From: Sordaria brevicollis
Lineage: Eukaryota; Ascomycota; Sordariomycetes; Sordariales; Sordariaceae
DNA: 64,000 bases
NCBI GenBank assembly: GCA_033439795.1
Contig: JAUTDP010000007.1
Coordinates: 620,001-684,000 of the forward strand
Direction of reading: 5' to 3'
Every line of letters starts with the position of its first letter. Position 1 is the stretch's first letter. The notes below the pieces were generated by a model that made no database searches, had not been told where the DNA came from, and saw only the letters and a list, made by a program, of their open reading frames with translations. Position numbers and translations under genes: made by a program. Below, one piece after another: positions 1 to 9,186 of the stretch.

Positions 1-988
1 CTGAACCAAAACTAGATGGTAGCTTGGTGGCCAGTCCTAGACTTTTAGTCGACTGTTTCTTACTTGGAGGAACCCTCCTGGGCGGCCATGTGTAGTCATG
101 TACGTGATCTTTGTCCAATTCCAAGTCGGCTGCCGGCATTTTCAACATTTTTCCCTTCGCAAGATTGGGTGACGAGTAACTAAAGAGCGGCAGGACTGTA
201 AAGCATGATCCTACATTGCATTAGAAGTTGCTCAAACACTGACATCTACAGGGCCGGAGATCGAGCCAGTGGCAGTTGCGGCTTAGTCTCAAGGCTTCGC
301 GCCTGGCGAAGTCTCAGGGGCAGGGGACCACATGCTGCCCTCCATGCCTGGAGTACGCCGCTTCCTGCAAATGAGACAGAAGCCATGCTTGAAACAGGAG
401 TTTCCAGGCCTGGCTATGCCTCGGTAAGTAGCTGCTCCGGCCGAAGGGCTTCGGGTTCCGGAAGGAGGTATCGCCGGGCGTTGACCGATGCGCCGATGGC
501 AGAAAAGCAAATACGGAAAGAAGGGAAATGCAAGAGAAGGGTTCGCCCTAAAGGAGCGATAGGCAATCGAAAACAAACAAGACGCTAAATCGTGAGAGCC
601 CGATGGGTATCACCCCTTCATTTGGATCACGCCCAAAGTTGAAACGATTGGGAAAAGAGGACGGGAGAATCTGGACTGGAACTGGACCGTGGAAAGCACG
701 TCAGGGGACGTGCCAAGACTGTATGTACAAGTTATCGCACTAACAGTATCCCGCCTCACTTGAACGCAACTGCAATAGTGCTAGATCTCATTGGAACGGC
801 GGCCCACTTCCAGACTCGACATGCAAGGCGGGCGCACCTGCGTTCAGGCAAGCCTCGCACCGACATTCTCCGGGAGATCGAGTGCTTCTTAGCAGAACAC
901 ACCAAGCCATGAACTTGTGCTTCATGCACCAAGGGACGACATCATCTTCGTTCTATTCATGCCACCGATAAAATTGAAAGGAAAAAGG
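1..988. other. Intergenic, no gene recognised
   Basis: Reading frames here are short, overlap on both strands and resemble no known family. No copy of the GLxxSRW motif of the neighbouring cluster was found. The region follows the 3' end of copy A. Confidence 0.5.
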
Positions 989-1553
989 TCACCCGCCATC
1001 AACATCTGGCTCATACCAGCGTGAGCCCTTCAAGCCCCTATTGCCCCCAGGAAGCGGGTTGACCATTACGGCTTTAGGCGTGCCGTGATCGGCAGCCTCA
1101 TAGGGCCTCTCGTCAAGCCTGAAACTCGTGTCAGTAACCGCTCTAATGCCGGAAATGGTAATTTCATGATGGATGTACCTTCTTCTCCTTGGAGTCGGAC
1201 CCAACGACGGGCTTCTCCTTTTTAGCCCCGATCGAGCCGGTTAGGCCCTTATTTCCGGGGGGAAGAGGGTTGATCATAATGGCCTTAGGCGTATTATGGT
1301 CTGCAGCCTGGTAAGGCTGCTCGTTGGCCTACATTAGTTGAGTAAGTAACAAACTCGATCCCGGATGCCGTTAATGGTTGATGTTCCTGGGCAGCTTTAC
1401 CTTTTGCTTGTCGGTGCTCGACACGTCAGAGTAAAATTTCGCAACAGCGGCGTCCTCTTCCGCGTTAGGGCCAAATGTGCGGCGATAAGACGACCTCGAG
1501 GCTTTGCCTTTGCCCTTGTCGGCATATTCCTTGCGAGGATTGTTGGGTACCAT
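989..1553 (-). CDS. GLxxSRW-family small protein, copy A (gene model doubtful)
   Basis: Unrecognised family; the function is unknown. Exon 1 (1553-1401, 51 codons) starts MVPNN and carries a KGKGK basic stretch followed by an AEEDAAV acidic helix-like block, as in copies B and C. A GTAAAG donor leads to a TAG acceptor, and exon 2 starts at 1328 in phase 0 with QAADHNTPKA, then NPLPPGNKGL. A third exon-like piece ends at 991-989 and holds a second motif unit: EAADHGTPKA, NPLPGGNRGL, then GSRW. The obvious donor (GTACAT after an AAG codon) and the CAG acceptor put that piece out of frame and give an immediate stop. An alternative weak donor, GTCCGA, would restore the frame. Either splicing uses the weak donor or the copy is broken. 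The first unit also has SIGA in place of SRWA. A TATTTAAA box lies about 90 bp upstream. Confidence 0.5.
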
Positions 1554-1639
1554 TCTGTGAGTTATACCAGTCGTTCTGCTTTGGTTGGATTGATTCTTGT
1601 GGTGATGCAAAAAGGAAGAGTTGTGGGTGGTTTTGCCCG

Positions 1640-1647
1640 TTTAAATA
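1640..1647 (-). promoter_or_regulatory. TATA-like box of copy A
   Basis: TATTTAAA on the minus strand lies about 90 bp before the ATG at 1553. Copy B has TATTTAAG about 110 bp before its ATG, which supports both start choices. Confidence 0.45.
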
Positions 1648-2446
1648 CCTAGAGCACCGGACAGCGAAATTTTCCAAGGGCCCTTTACTGTCAGCGGCAA
1701 AGTGGTGGTGGTGAATGGTAACTCCGCAGCAAGTGACGGAAGGGAACCGAATGGAAGGTTTGAAAAGTCGGGGTGACTGGCGGAAAGATCGAGGAGCCTT
1801 ATAAGGTTTCGGCGGTGCATGGACAGCCCATTCTCTTGACAAGTACTACCAGCTAGATATCTCAACGCTTGGAATTTAGTTGTTGACCAGGAACCTGGAT
1901 GAGTCGACAGAACAGATCACAGAAGGTGTTACTTGCAGAACCTCATCCAATCTTGTCCAAAACAAAAGGTACAAACTATTGGTACCTCCACTCGTGCTTG
2001 AAGTTTTGTTCCTCATCAATCCGATGGACAGCGCGTACTGAGCGATTGTCACCGGAGGAAAGCGAGCTCTCCATCCTAGCTCGGAAGACATTGTGGTCTG
2101 TGACGTGGCAGGACTGCTCTCCAACTCGAAGTTCCAGTAGAAATCAAACAATTCTCATTGTATTCAACAGCAAAAGAAAAGATGACAGGTGACCGTAGCA
2201 TATGATGAGGATGGAAGATAGTAGGCAAATCGGAAGCAAGCTAGATATATGGACATAGATGGGCAAAGGTCCGGTGGCACATGAACCAATAACGTGCTGA
2301 CTACATGAATATTGCGAGTAAGAAGCATTTTTTGATATTATAGAGGTTGCATGTGGCTATCTCTGAGTTGCCAATCTAGGTAGTGGTACCTTTGGAGGCA
2401 TTGAATCGTTTTAAGTGTTCAACCTTTTGAGTCCCTGTCTGCATGC
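1648..2446. other. Intergenic spacer between copies A and A2
   Basis: No frame in this stretch shows the family motif or another recognisable domain. It should contain the 5' region of copy A and the 3' region of copy A2. Confidence 0.45.
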
Positions 2447-2803
2447 CTACCTCTTCATCTTCTTCTCCACCATATCCTTCATATTCTTGTTAGATTCCTC
2501 CTCTTGGTCGGGCTTTTTGGCCCAGCGCGAATTAGCTAGACCCTTTATGCCGAGAGGGAGCAGGGAAGCCGGGGCAGAGGTGGAAGCTAAGGCAGGGGCA
2601 AAAGCCGGAGTCGGGGTGGGAGTCAAAATTGGGACGGGAGTCGAAATCGGGGCGGGAATCGAAGCTGGAGGCAGAGGCGCATACCAGTGAGAGGCCTTTA
2701 GGCCCCTCGCACCGGCAGGAAGAGGGTTGAACATAACCGCACGAGGCGTATTATGGTCAGCCGGCTCGTACCACGAATCGGCGGTGGAGGAATTCGCGTT
2801 GAC
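2447..2803 (-). pseudogene. GLxxSRW-family copy A2, first exon missing
   Basis: An open stretch of 118 codons follows a TAG acceptor at 2806-2804. It begins VNANSS, continues with PADHNTPRAV, NPLPAGARGL and SHWYAP, passes through a Pro/Ala/Thr-rich linker, and ends with a second unit LLPLGIKGLANSRWA plus a charged Lys/Glu tail. The acceptor context matches copy A. Upstream there is no equivalent of the KGKG and AEEDA first exon. Instead, a block at about 2861-2890 resembles the promoter-proximal block of copy B (GGTGAATGG, then ATGGAA). The simplest reading is a deletion from the promoter into intron 1. It could still be transcribed, but no good start codon precedes the motif. Confidence 0.55.
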
Positions 2804-3428
2804 CTATCCGATTTGAAGTGTGAGTTAGAAAACAAGTTCGAGACTTGCAGAGAAAAAAATATTCCATGGCCATTCACCGTGGATAGTGAAGGGTGCCGGT
2901 GAAGCGAGACGCCACGGCAAAAGATCCGAAGAAGGTTTATACCAGACTTTCAGCCAAACTGAAAGGTTCTGTGAGAACAGATAGAAGACTGGGTGTCTAC
3001 CAACATGCCTCCAAATCGACATACTGATTCCTAGAGGTACTAAAGCAATATTCAAAATGGCCGAGTTATCACTCTCATATACGTTGTATCCCTACTAGGA
3101 TCATAAGATTGCCCATCCCGCTTTCGACAACATCAACCGACGAGGAATTGTGCGCAATAAGCCAATGATTGCTAAAGCTGAGATGAAGAAGTTGTACTTA
3201 TTCCTGATTTATAGCGGTAAGGACACTCGTGCGACTAGACCGCACCCTTGACCCTTTTCAGGCTTTCGGCAATGACTCGAAGGCTCGCCCTTCCCCCCTT
3301 GTGGCCTCCATAGGGGCTTCAAACGCCTGACTATTATTTCGTACGGAGCCTTTGCTACCAATGTCTCTCATCTGTCCTTCGTATCCGCCTTCACCTCGTG
3401 CTTCAATGCGTCAAGCATCTTCCTCGCT
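2804..3428. other. Intergenic; promoter-like remnant of copy A2
   Basis: It contains a stretch at about 2861-2960 that resembles the region upstream of copy B (about 3975-4110) on the same strand. Shared features are a GGTGAATGG box and a CAAACTGAGAGG/CAAACTGAAAGG box. Nothing else was recognised. Confidence 0.4.
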
Positions 3429-3860
3429 TTACTTTCTCGCCCAGCGGGAGCTCGCCAGGCCCTTGGCCCCCAGAGGAAGCAAAGAGAGGGACGCAGGGTT
3501 ATTGGGCGCAGCGGAAGCCGCCTCGACAGCGGAGGGTGGCACGTACCAGCGCGAGGACTTTTAAGCCCTTCGCGCCGGCGGGCATGATGTTCTCCACGAT
3601 AGCATGCGGAGTGTCGTGGTCTGCCGGTTGATAGGAGGACTCGGCCTAATATTTCTGTTACCAATCTAATATCCCGGAGACCAAATACTTTCTCGAACAG
3701 CAGTCCTACATACATCCTGGTTGTTTCCTTCCTTTTGAGGGTTGGCCCAGAAAGCCGCAACTTCGGCGTCTTCCTCAGCGGTCGGACCGTACTTTCGGAT
3801 GTAGGTCAATTTCCCTTTGCCTTTGTTTGAGGGCCGCTTGCGGTTGTATTTAGGTGCCAT
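3429..3860 (-). pseudogene. GLxxSRW-family copy B, single-base frameshift
   Basis: Exon 1 (3860-3714, 49 codons) starts MAPKYN, with KGKGK and then TAEEDAEVAAFW. A GTATGT donor and a TAG acceptor (3648-3646) give an in-frame exon 2 from 3645: YQPADHDTPHAIVEN, then MPAGAKGLK. At about 3558-3562 one extra base breaks the frame. Skipping it gives SSRWYVPP, an Ala/Pro linker and a second unit LLPLGAKGLASSRWARK, ending at the stop at 3431-3429. That layout matches copy A2, so the downstream part was once coding. As the sequence reads, translation ends after about 97 residues. A TATTTAAG box lies about 110 bp upstream. A sequencing error at this position would make the gene intact. Confidence 0.6.
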
Positions 3861-3968
3861 CTTGAAGAGTTTTGAGTCTATGATGCTTGGGGTGGGCAAT
3901 GAGAGGTAAAATTGTCTGGAGTGGGATTTTGGAGAGCAAAAGGAACATGGAGCGGGAGACCCTCCACG

Positions 3969-3976
3969 CTTAAATA
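3969..3976 (-). promoter_or_regulatory. TATA-like box of copy B
   Basis: TATTTAAG on the minus strand, about 110 bp before the ATG at 3860. Its position is comparable to the TATTTAAA of copy A. Confidence 0.45.
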
Positions 3977-4019
3977 GGCCATGGAAAATGTTTCCATCGC
4001 CATTCACCATAAACGGTCG

Positions 4020-5654
4020 ACAAATCGTGGTGAACGAGGACGATATGGTAAGATATCCGTTGAAGGTTTTCTACTGTGAAGGTTAGCAAAACTGAGAGGT
4101 TTTCCGGCATTGAATGGGGCAAATGCTCGCCCGTTGGCGCCACTTGGCGAACGAGACCCTTGCTTAAGGTTGAGAAGGAAAGATTTTACAACCCCAAGGT
4201 AGCTTCTTATTTATCCATGTGTGAAGGAGCGAAGAGATCACGCAGGATGTGAACTTTAGAGGGGTACTCCTGTGTTGATCTGACTGGCCTAGGACGTAGT
4301 AACAGAAAAGACATTCTCTTTGAGCTACTCATCATTACCTACCTACTAGCAGATAACGTTGGTCCACCACTCACCGAGTGACCGCGCAGTCATCATGCAT
4401 GGTACTGTAATGTGAGCAAGCTCGGTAAAGTCAACTGTGGTAAACCACAGTGAGAGTGTGAAGAAACCATCGTAGGCCTGAAAAGTGACGGGGATTACGA
4501 AATCTGGAATGGTAAGCAATGAGACAGTACTATATTGTTCTCACCATGGAGGCGAGTGGTCATGGAAGGTTCTTATAAGAAGCTGAAGTATGGGAAGAGC
4601 GTTTGATATGTTGATGAAACAAGATTTCCGTATTGTTGTCCTCCATCCTCACTGTTGAGTGTGCCAGCAACCAGTCTTCATGCCGGAGATGATGGGGCAA
4701 CTCATAGATGCATGATGTGTGTGACTGAAGAAACCGATAACCAAGCCAACACCAAATTGCTTGCCTGATGACACTACGATTGCCTGGGAACCAAAAGGGG
4801 ATTGCGCCCTTGTGCGTGCCGACGGGTCGAGTGTCCTCAGTGTCGTAGGCAGGGCTGTAATGGCTGGCAGCGGAAAAGCTCAGAATCACTGCAACATTTG
4901 GATAATGAAACGAACGTTGGGGAATGTACACCAGAGTTATGTGGTCGGCGATGTCAGTGTCTCCATGTGGGAAGCGTGTCTCGAGCCACGAAACTGAAGA
5001 TGCGAGACTGAGTGACAAGATGTGGAAAGCGGAGGGAAACAACATGCATGGCGGGGGAGGATGACGTTATGGGGCCTGGCTGGATTTGATAAGCTTATCG
5101 ATAAGATCAAATACAGTACTAGGTAACCAATCAGACACACAATTTGCCCACTCGGGATTGATAAGATAAGATACGACGAGAACCTTGACGACTGCCAAGC
5201 TAAGTCAATCCAACGACACACCATCAAAATCACCATCACCATCATCATCGCCGACTTCACAACGGCACAAGGCATACAGCCTGATTTACAGAGGACACAC
5301 AACCAATCTTCACAGAGTGCGCAGGTCAAAATCCGGAATCACGAATGCAGACATGGATCACACAAGTCAAAATGTGAAGTGAACGTTCGAATTGATTGAA
5401 GCAAAAAGCAAAAGCTAACCAGGGAAAAAAAAACTCGCAGAAACAGTGTCATCATAGAGTCCTCCCTTTAAAGGTAAACTAACGCTGCTAATCAAATCCA
5501 ATCGCCGAAAAGAAAAAAAAAACAACCAGAAACTTTTTCCAACTCCTTTTCCGTTCCCTTCCTCAAGCAACGAGTCCCCACAGGCCGGGGATACCATCGC
5601 GTCCTTCAAAAGACAAAAAGACAAAAGGAAAAAAGGAAACCCAAAAACTCCAGC
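4020..5654. other. Intergenic between copies B and C
   Basis: No recognisable gene. Overlapping frames at 4560-5329 have no domain and no family motif. The stretch includes a dense group of GATAAG sites (listed separately) and simple (ATC)n sequence near 5226-5250. Confidence 0.45.
5088..5170. promoter_or_regulatory. Cluster of five GATAAG sites
   Basis: GATAAG occurs at 5088-5093, as its reverse complement at 5094-5099, and again at 5100-5105, 5160-5165 and 5165-5170. The first two form the perfect palindrome GATAAGCTTATC. Fungal GATA factors (nitrogen, siderophore and light regulators) bind this hexamer. The cluster lies about 1.2 kb upstream of copy B and 0.5 kb beyond the stop of copy C, so its target is unclear. 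Confidence 0.4.
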
Positions 5655-6719
5655 TCAAAGCTGTTCCTCCTCCTTCTCCTCATCCGTCGGCAAATCCTCC
5701 AGATACTCCTTCTCCGCAAGCTCCAGCTGCTCCTGGGCCACCTTGACAGCATCCAGCGAGAATTGGTACATCTGCTGGGCGTGGTGGATGGCGGCCAAGG
5801 CGGCCTGCTTGTAGGCTTGTGCCCCGGCAAGCCTCTGGTGGGCGGCGGTGACCGCGGCCATCTTCAACTCAGTGGACTGTTGTTACAAGCGGTGGTTAGC
5901 ACCTGTGTGATTCAAAAGGGGTATGGGAACAGGAAAGAAGGAGGGAATGGCTGAACATACCTTTTCCAACTGAGGAGCGAGTTTGGGCACCACCACGCCG
6001 ACTTGCTCCACCACGGGGGTGGTGGGAGCAGTCGTGGGCGTGGCGGGCGAGGGGGAGGGCGAGGCGGGCAAGGCGGGAGAGGTGGTGGGCGAGGAGGCCG
6101 CGGGGGAAGCGACCTCCTCCGCCGGGACGACGCCGGGCGAGGCAGGCGAGGCGGCACTGGCGGGCGTGGCGGGCGGAGCGGGCGAGGCAGGCGAGGCGGG
6201 AGGAGGGGTGGTGGGAGAGGTGGTGGGGGAGGAGGCTGCAGGGGAAGCGACCTCCTTCGCCGGGACGACACCGGCAGCCGCAGAAGGGGAGGGCGTGGCG
6301 GGGCGGGCGGGCGAGGCGGGCGTGGTGGAGGAGGGCCCGGAAGGAGCAACCTCCTCCGCCGGGACGACGCCGGCAGCCGCGGGCGAGGCAGATGGGGCGG
6401 GCGAGGCAGCGGGTGTGGCGGCGGGCGCTGGGGCAGCGACAGCCCTGACGACAATGGGCTTGTCACTTTCGAGGGCCCAGCGAGAGCCCGCAAGACCCTT
6501 GTTCCCGGCCGGGAGGGGATTCTCAACCACGGCTCTTGGGACGTCGTGGTCGGCGGCCTGGTAGGCCGAGGACTTGTCGTCCTCGGGAAAGGGGTCCTCG
6601 AAAAACGCCCTCACTGCCGCATCTTCGGCGGCGGTGGACCAGGGCTTCTTAGGGAAGCGGGTACGGCGGCCCTTTCCCTTGGGAGCGTTCTTGGTGGTGG
6701 TGGTGTTGGCGGGTGCCAT
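5655..6719 (-). CDS. GLxxSRW-family protein, copy C (apparently intact)
   Basis: Two exons (6719-5961 and 5876-5655) with a GTATGT...ACAACAG intron encode about 326 residues. The start MAPANT aligns with MAPKYN of copy B. In order: a basic KGKGRRTRFPKK segment, TAAEDAAVRAFF, QAADHDVPRAVVEN, NPLPAGNKGLAGSRWA (about residues 80-95), then roughly 150 residues of Pro/Ala/Ser/Thr low complexity with three units containing GVVPAEEVAS or GVVPAKEVAS. Exon 2 adds an Ala/Gln/Glu-rich amphipathic helix region (AQQMYQFSLDAVKVAQEQ) likely to form a coiled coil, and an acidic end. No signal peptide or membrane segment is evident. The function is unknown; a disordered scaffold or nucleic-acid-associated protein is only a guess from composition. 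Confidence 0.75.
6000..6440 (-). repeat. GC-rich minisatellite inside copy C
   Basis: About three imperfect units of roughly 100-130 bp encode GVVPAEEVAS-type blocks separated by Pro/Ala/Ser/Thr stretches. The strongly GC-rich purine/pyrimidine strand bias opens long frames on every strand here. Those other frames are shadows. Confidence 0.6.
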
Positions 6720-6876
6720 TTCGAGAAATTGAGGGTGGCGGCGAGGTTGGTGGTGAGAGCTTTGGTGATCGATAGAGTTTTGGAGACCGAAAGAGCTTTG
6801 GTGAGAGCGTGGGCGTGTGTTGTTGCTGAAGAGAGAAAAAGGAAAAGACAGATTCGAATACAAGATGGACAAAAGG

Positions 6877-6885
6877 CCTTTTATA
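6877..6885 (-). promoter_or_regulatory. TATA box of copy C
   Basis: TATAAAAGG on the minus strand, about 160 bp upstream of the ATG at 6719. Confidence 0.5.
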
Positions 6886-6899
6886 AGAAATGGGGGCCT

Positions 6900-7509
6900 T
6901 CAAAAAAAAGGAATTTCCAGGCGGAGGACACCATGTCCTCGTCTCTCCGTGATTGGGCGATCACCATGCCAGATTCAGAAGACGCACGGCTTCAGCTAGA
7001 CAGCAAGCAGTTGCGAGTTGGCATTGCCACTTCACTTCGACTGGCAATGGTTCATGCAACAACGCCTCAGTAAAATTGCAGCTCGCAACTTCAAGACGCA
7101 ATTCACCGTGTGATCACATCGGCACCAATACTCAAGCGTTTGCACTGAATGCCCAAGTAGCGTCACTGTTCATGTATGGTGCTTGGATCTCCTGAGGTTG
7201 AACCCCGAAAAGCGTCCCAACCTGGATGGGGGGTAATAAGAAATGTTCCTGCCTCGCACTTCACAGGTCGATCGCAGGGAACACTAAAGAAATGTTAGGA
7301 ACCTTTTCCCTCCACGGTATTGAGGTCGGCCCGAGGGAAACGGTGAAATATGTGCTACACCTTCAATGGGGTGTATAATCTCAAGATTCCCTCTACCGGC
7401 GAAATAGCCTGCCCACTGTTGGCACCACTTGAGTGATGGCGGTAATGAGCTGGAGGGCTTGTTGATTCACCGTCTTCAGCTTCACGAAGGATCGAGTCAG
7501 GTTGTTACT
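6900..7509. other. Intergenic upstream of copy C
   Basis: No gene recognised. Around 7418, GTTGGCACCACTTG resembles GTTGGCGCCACTTG at about 4131, beyond the promoter of copy B. This may be a trace of shared upstream sequence in the family. Confidence 0.35.
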
Positions 7510-7515
7510 TATATG

Positions 7516-7562
7516 TAGAGAAAATCTAGACACACACACGGTAAATTCTACACGCACACACG
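7516..7562 (+). repeat. Left inverted repeat of the 7.5-kb element
   Basis: Starts TAGAGAAAATCTAG and contains alternating CA runs. It pairs with 7897-7943. Confidence 0.75.
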
Positions 7563-7896
7563 CCTCAAAACCTAAAACCCTAACGCTTTTGCCAAAGAAG
7601 CTTTTCGTTTCTATAAAGAATTAAAATTAATAAGAACGCCTTTCTCTACCTCTTTAGGCCTTTTTCCCATTTCAAAAAGCTTTCGTTAACCCTTTTTGTG
7701 ATTAGTTGCATTCGCGACGTCCAGGTTTGCAACGTACTACTCTTCTTTTCCCACCCCCCCAAAAACACCACTTTAAAGGTATTTGAGAACGGAAAAAGAG
7801 TTTGGGGAGGTATATTAACCTAAATAGATTGTTAAACGTTTTTTATTCCTTCGATAATTATCTTCTTGGGCGAAAATTTGTCTCTTAAAAAATGGC

Positions 7897-7943
7897 CGTG
7901 TGTGCGTGTAGAATTCACCGTGTGTGTGTCTAGAATTTCCCTA
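7897..7943 (-). repeat. Right inverted repeat of the 7.5-kb element
   Basis: Its reverse complement starts TAGGGAAATTCTAG and matches the left arm with three differences by eye. Confidence 0.75.
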
Positions 7944-7947
7944 TATG

Positions 7948-8724
7948 TATGTGGGCGACAACTTGACAAGGCAGGTGGCGTTCTCGGCTGGTATCTGCTG
8001 CATCTGCACCGCAAAGTCGGGACCCAAGACGACTACGTACTGAGGCTCAGCAAGCTCGGCATGACGGAAAAACAGCAATGCTTTGGTCAAACGATAGCAG
8101 TAACACTGTCCTTCCAAGACATGTGGTAGTCGCTATAGTTCATGATATACCAAGTGCAATTATCAACGAGATCGGAAGCGTACTGTGTAACTGGATAGTC
8201 CGTAGGTTATGGGGTTCGTGGCAGCAGAACTTGGGAATCTAAACAAAAGAAATTGCGCTTAACATCGCGGTGTTCTTGTGAGACCACAGGTGTTATTGTC
8301 ACGATGCAAAATTGAGGAAGTGAAGCTTTGTAGAGCAAAATTCTGCAAGTGATGATATGATGGTGATGGTGGGTCGGATTCGCTATGTAGTCTTCAGAAA
8401 TCATGTGGAGATATCAACTACAAAGGATCGAAAACATTAACAAGCAACTTTAATTTCTGAACGCTATTGATGAGCTGAACGCTATTGATGAGACCGCCTC
8501 CGTTTCCCAAAGAAATCCAAATCCTATAAAATACAGCTCGGAACTACAAGACTAAAAAAGAACACTCCGTCCTGCTGACTACCCTAGAGGTAGCCGGGCT
8601 GACTACCCATCTCTCATCTAAACCTCCCTCTTTCCACCTCCAGATCCAGTAACCGAGTCGTCACGAGCGACATCCCTTTCCTCTTTCAACGAAAACAATC
8701 CTCCAAATAAAGTACTCAAACAAC
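7948..8724. other. Intergenic between the element and the 153-residue gene
   Basis: No gene recognised. It contains a perfect 18-bp tandem duplication at 8457-8492. Confidence 0.45.
8457..8492. repeat. 18-bp tandem duplication
   Basis: CTGAACGCTATTGATGAG is present twice, head to tail and without differences. Confidence 0.8.
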
Positions 8725-9186
8725 CTAGCTCGGTTTCGCATTCACCTCCCCATCACCCTTCACCCTCTTCCTCTCAGGCTCGCCATCGCCATCGCCATCC
8801 ACTTTCTCCTTCTGAGCCTCAGCCTCCGCCTTCGCCTTCTTCCGTGCCAAATACCGCTCAACAGCGGCCTCCATATCCTCAACCGAAACACCAAGGGGTC
8901 GTCTCGGCTCAAAGCGTTTCTTCTCGAGGAAAGCCGGTGGGGAGGAATAGTCAACGAGGTCGGTTTGGTCTTTTATGTTGTCGAAATGACTTAGACGCTG
9001 GACGCATGGGTCGTCGCGCTCGAAGCGGTTTAGGCGTATGGCTCGTGTTGGGGACGTGGAATGGCTGTCGCTGGGGGTGTTCGTGGTGGAGAGGGGGTGG
9101 TTCTGGAGGTGGTGATTTGGGCGGGGCTGGGTTGGGGAAGCACCAGATGCGTGACGCTTGGAGGTGTTTGGATTGGGTGGCGACAT
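8725..9186 (-). CDS. Hypothetical protein, 153 residues
   Basis: A single open exon starting MSPPNP. The first 50 residues are Ser/Thr/Pro/His-rich. The middle part (about 50-105) looks ordered: RLNRFERDD, then VQRLSHFDNIKDQTDLVDYS and PPAFLEKKRFEPRRPLG. A helix follows (VEDMEAAVERYLARKKAKAEAEA), then an acidic GDGDG stretch and a nuclear-localisation-like PERKRVKGD. No family was recognised. The charged, patterned middle section argues for a real gene. The intron-free frame and short length leave some doubt. Confidence 0.6.
   Translation of the reverse strand: MSPPNPNTSKRHASGASPTQPRPNHHLQNHPLSTTNTPSDSHSTSPTRAIRLNRFERDDPCVQRLSHFDNIKDQTDLVDYSSPPAFLEKKRFEPRRPLGVSVEDMEAAVERYLARKKAKAEAEAQKEKVDGDGDGEPERKRVKGDGEVNAKPS

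Larger units (their letters stand above)
7516..7943. mobile_element. MITE-like element with 47-bp terminal inverted repeats
   Basis: The left end (7516-7562) and the reverse complement of the right end (7897-7943) match over 47 bp with three differences by eye. The shared core is TCTAGACACACACACGG, then AATTCTACACGCACACACG. The AT-rich interior of about 330 bp has no open frame of note. TATATG occurs immediately left of the element (7510-7515) and at its right edge (7942-7947), so a TA or TA-containing target duplication is possible. The size and lack of coding suggest a non-autonomous DNA transposon. The superfamily cannot be fixed from this copy. Confidence 0.75.

Noticed and set aside
6003..7073. 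356-codon Gly/Arg-rich plus-strand frame
   Set aside because: Opposite strand of the Pro/Ala-rich repeats of copy C; the Gly/Arg runs come from the GC-rich minisatellite.
7566..7582. CCTAAAACCCTAACGC as a telomere-like sequence
   Set aside because: Only single CCCTAA units, inside a small inverted-repeat element; not an array.
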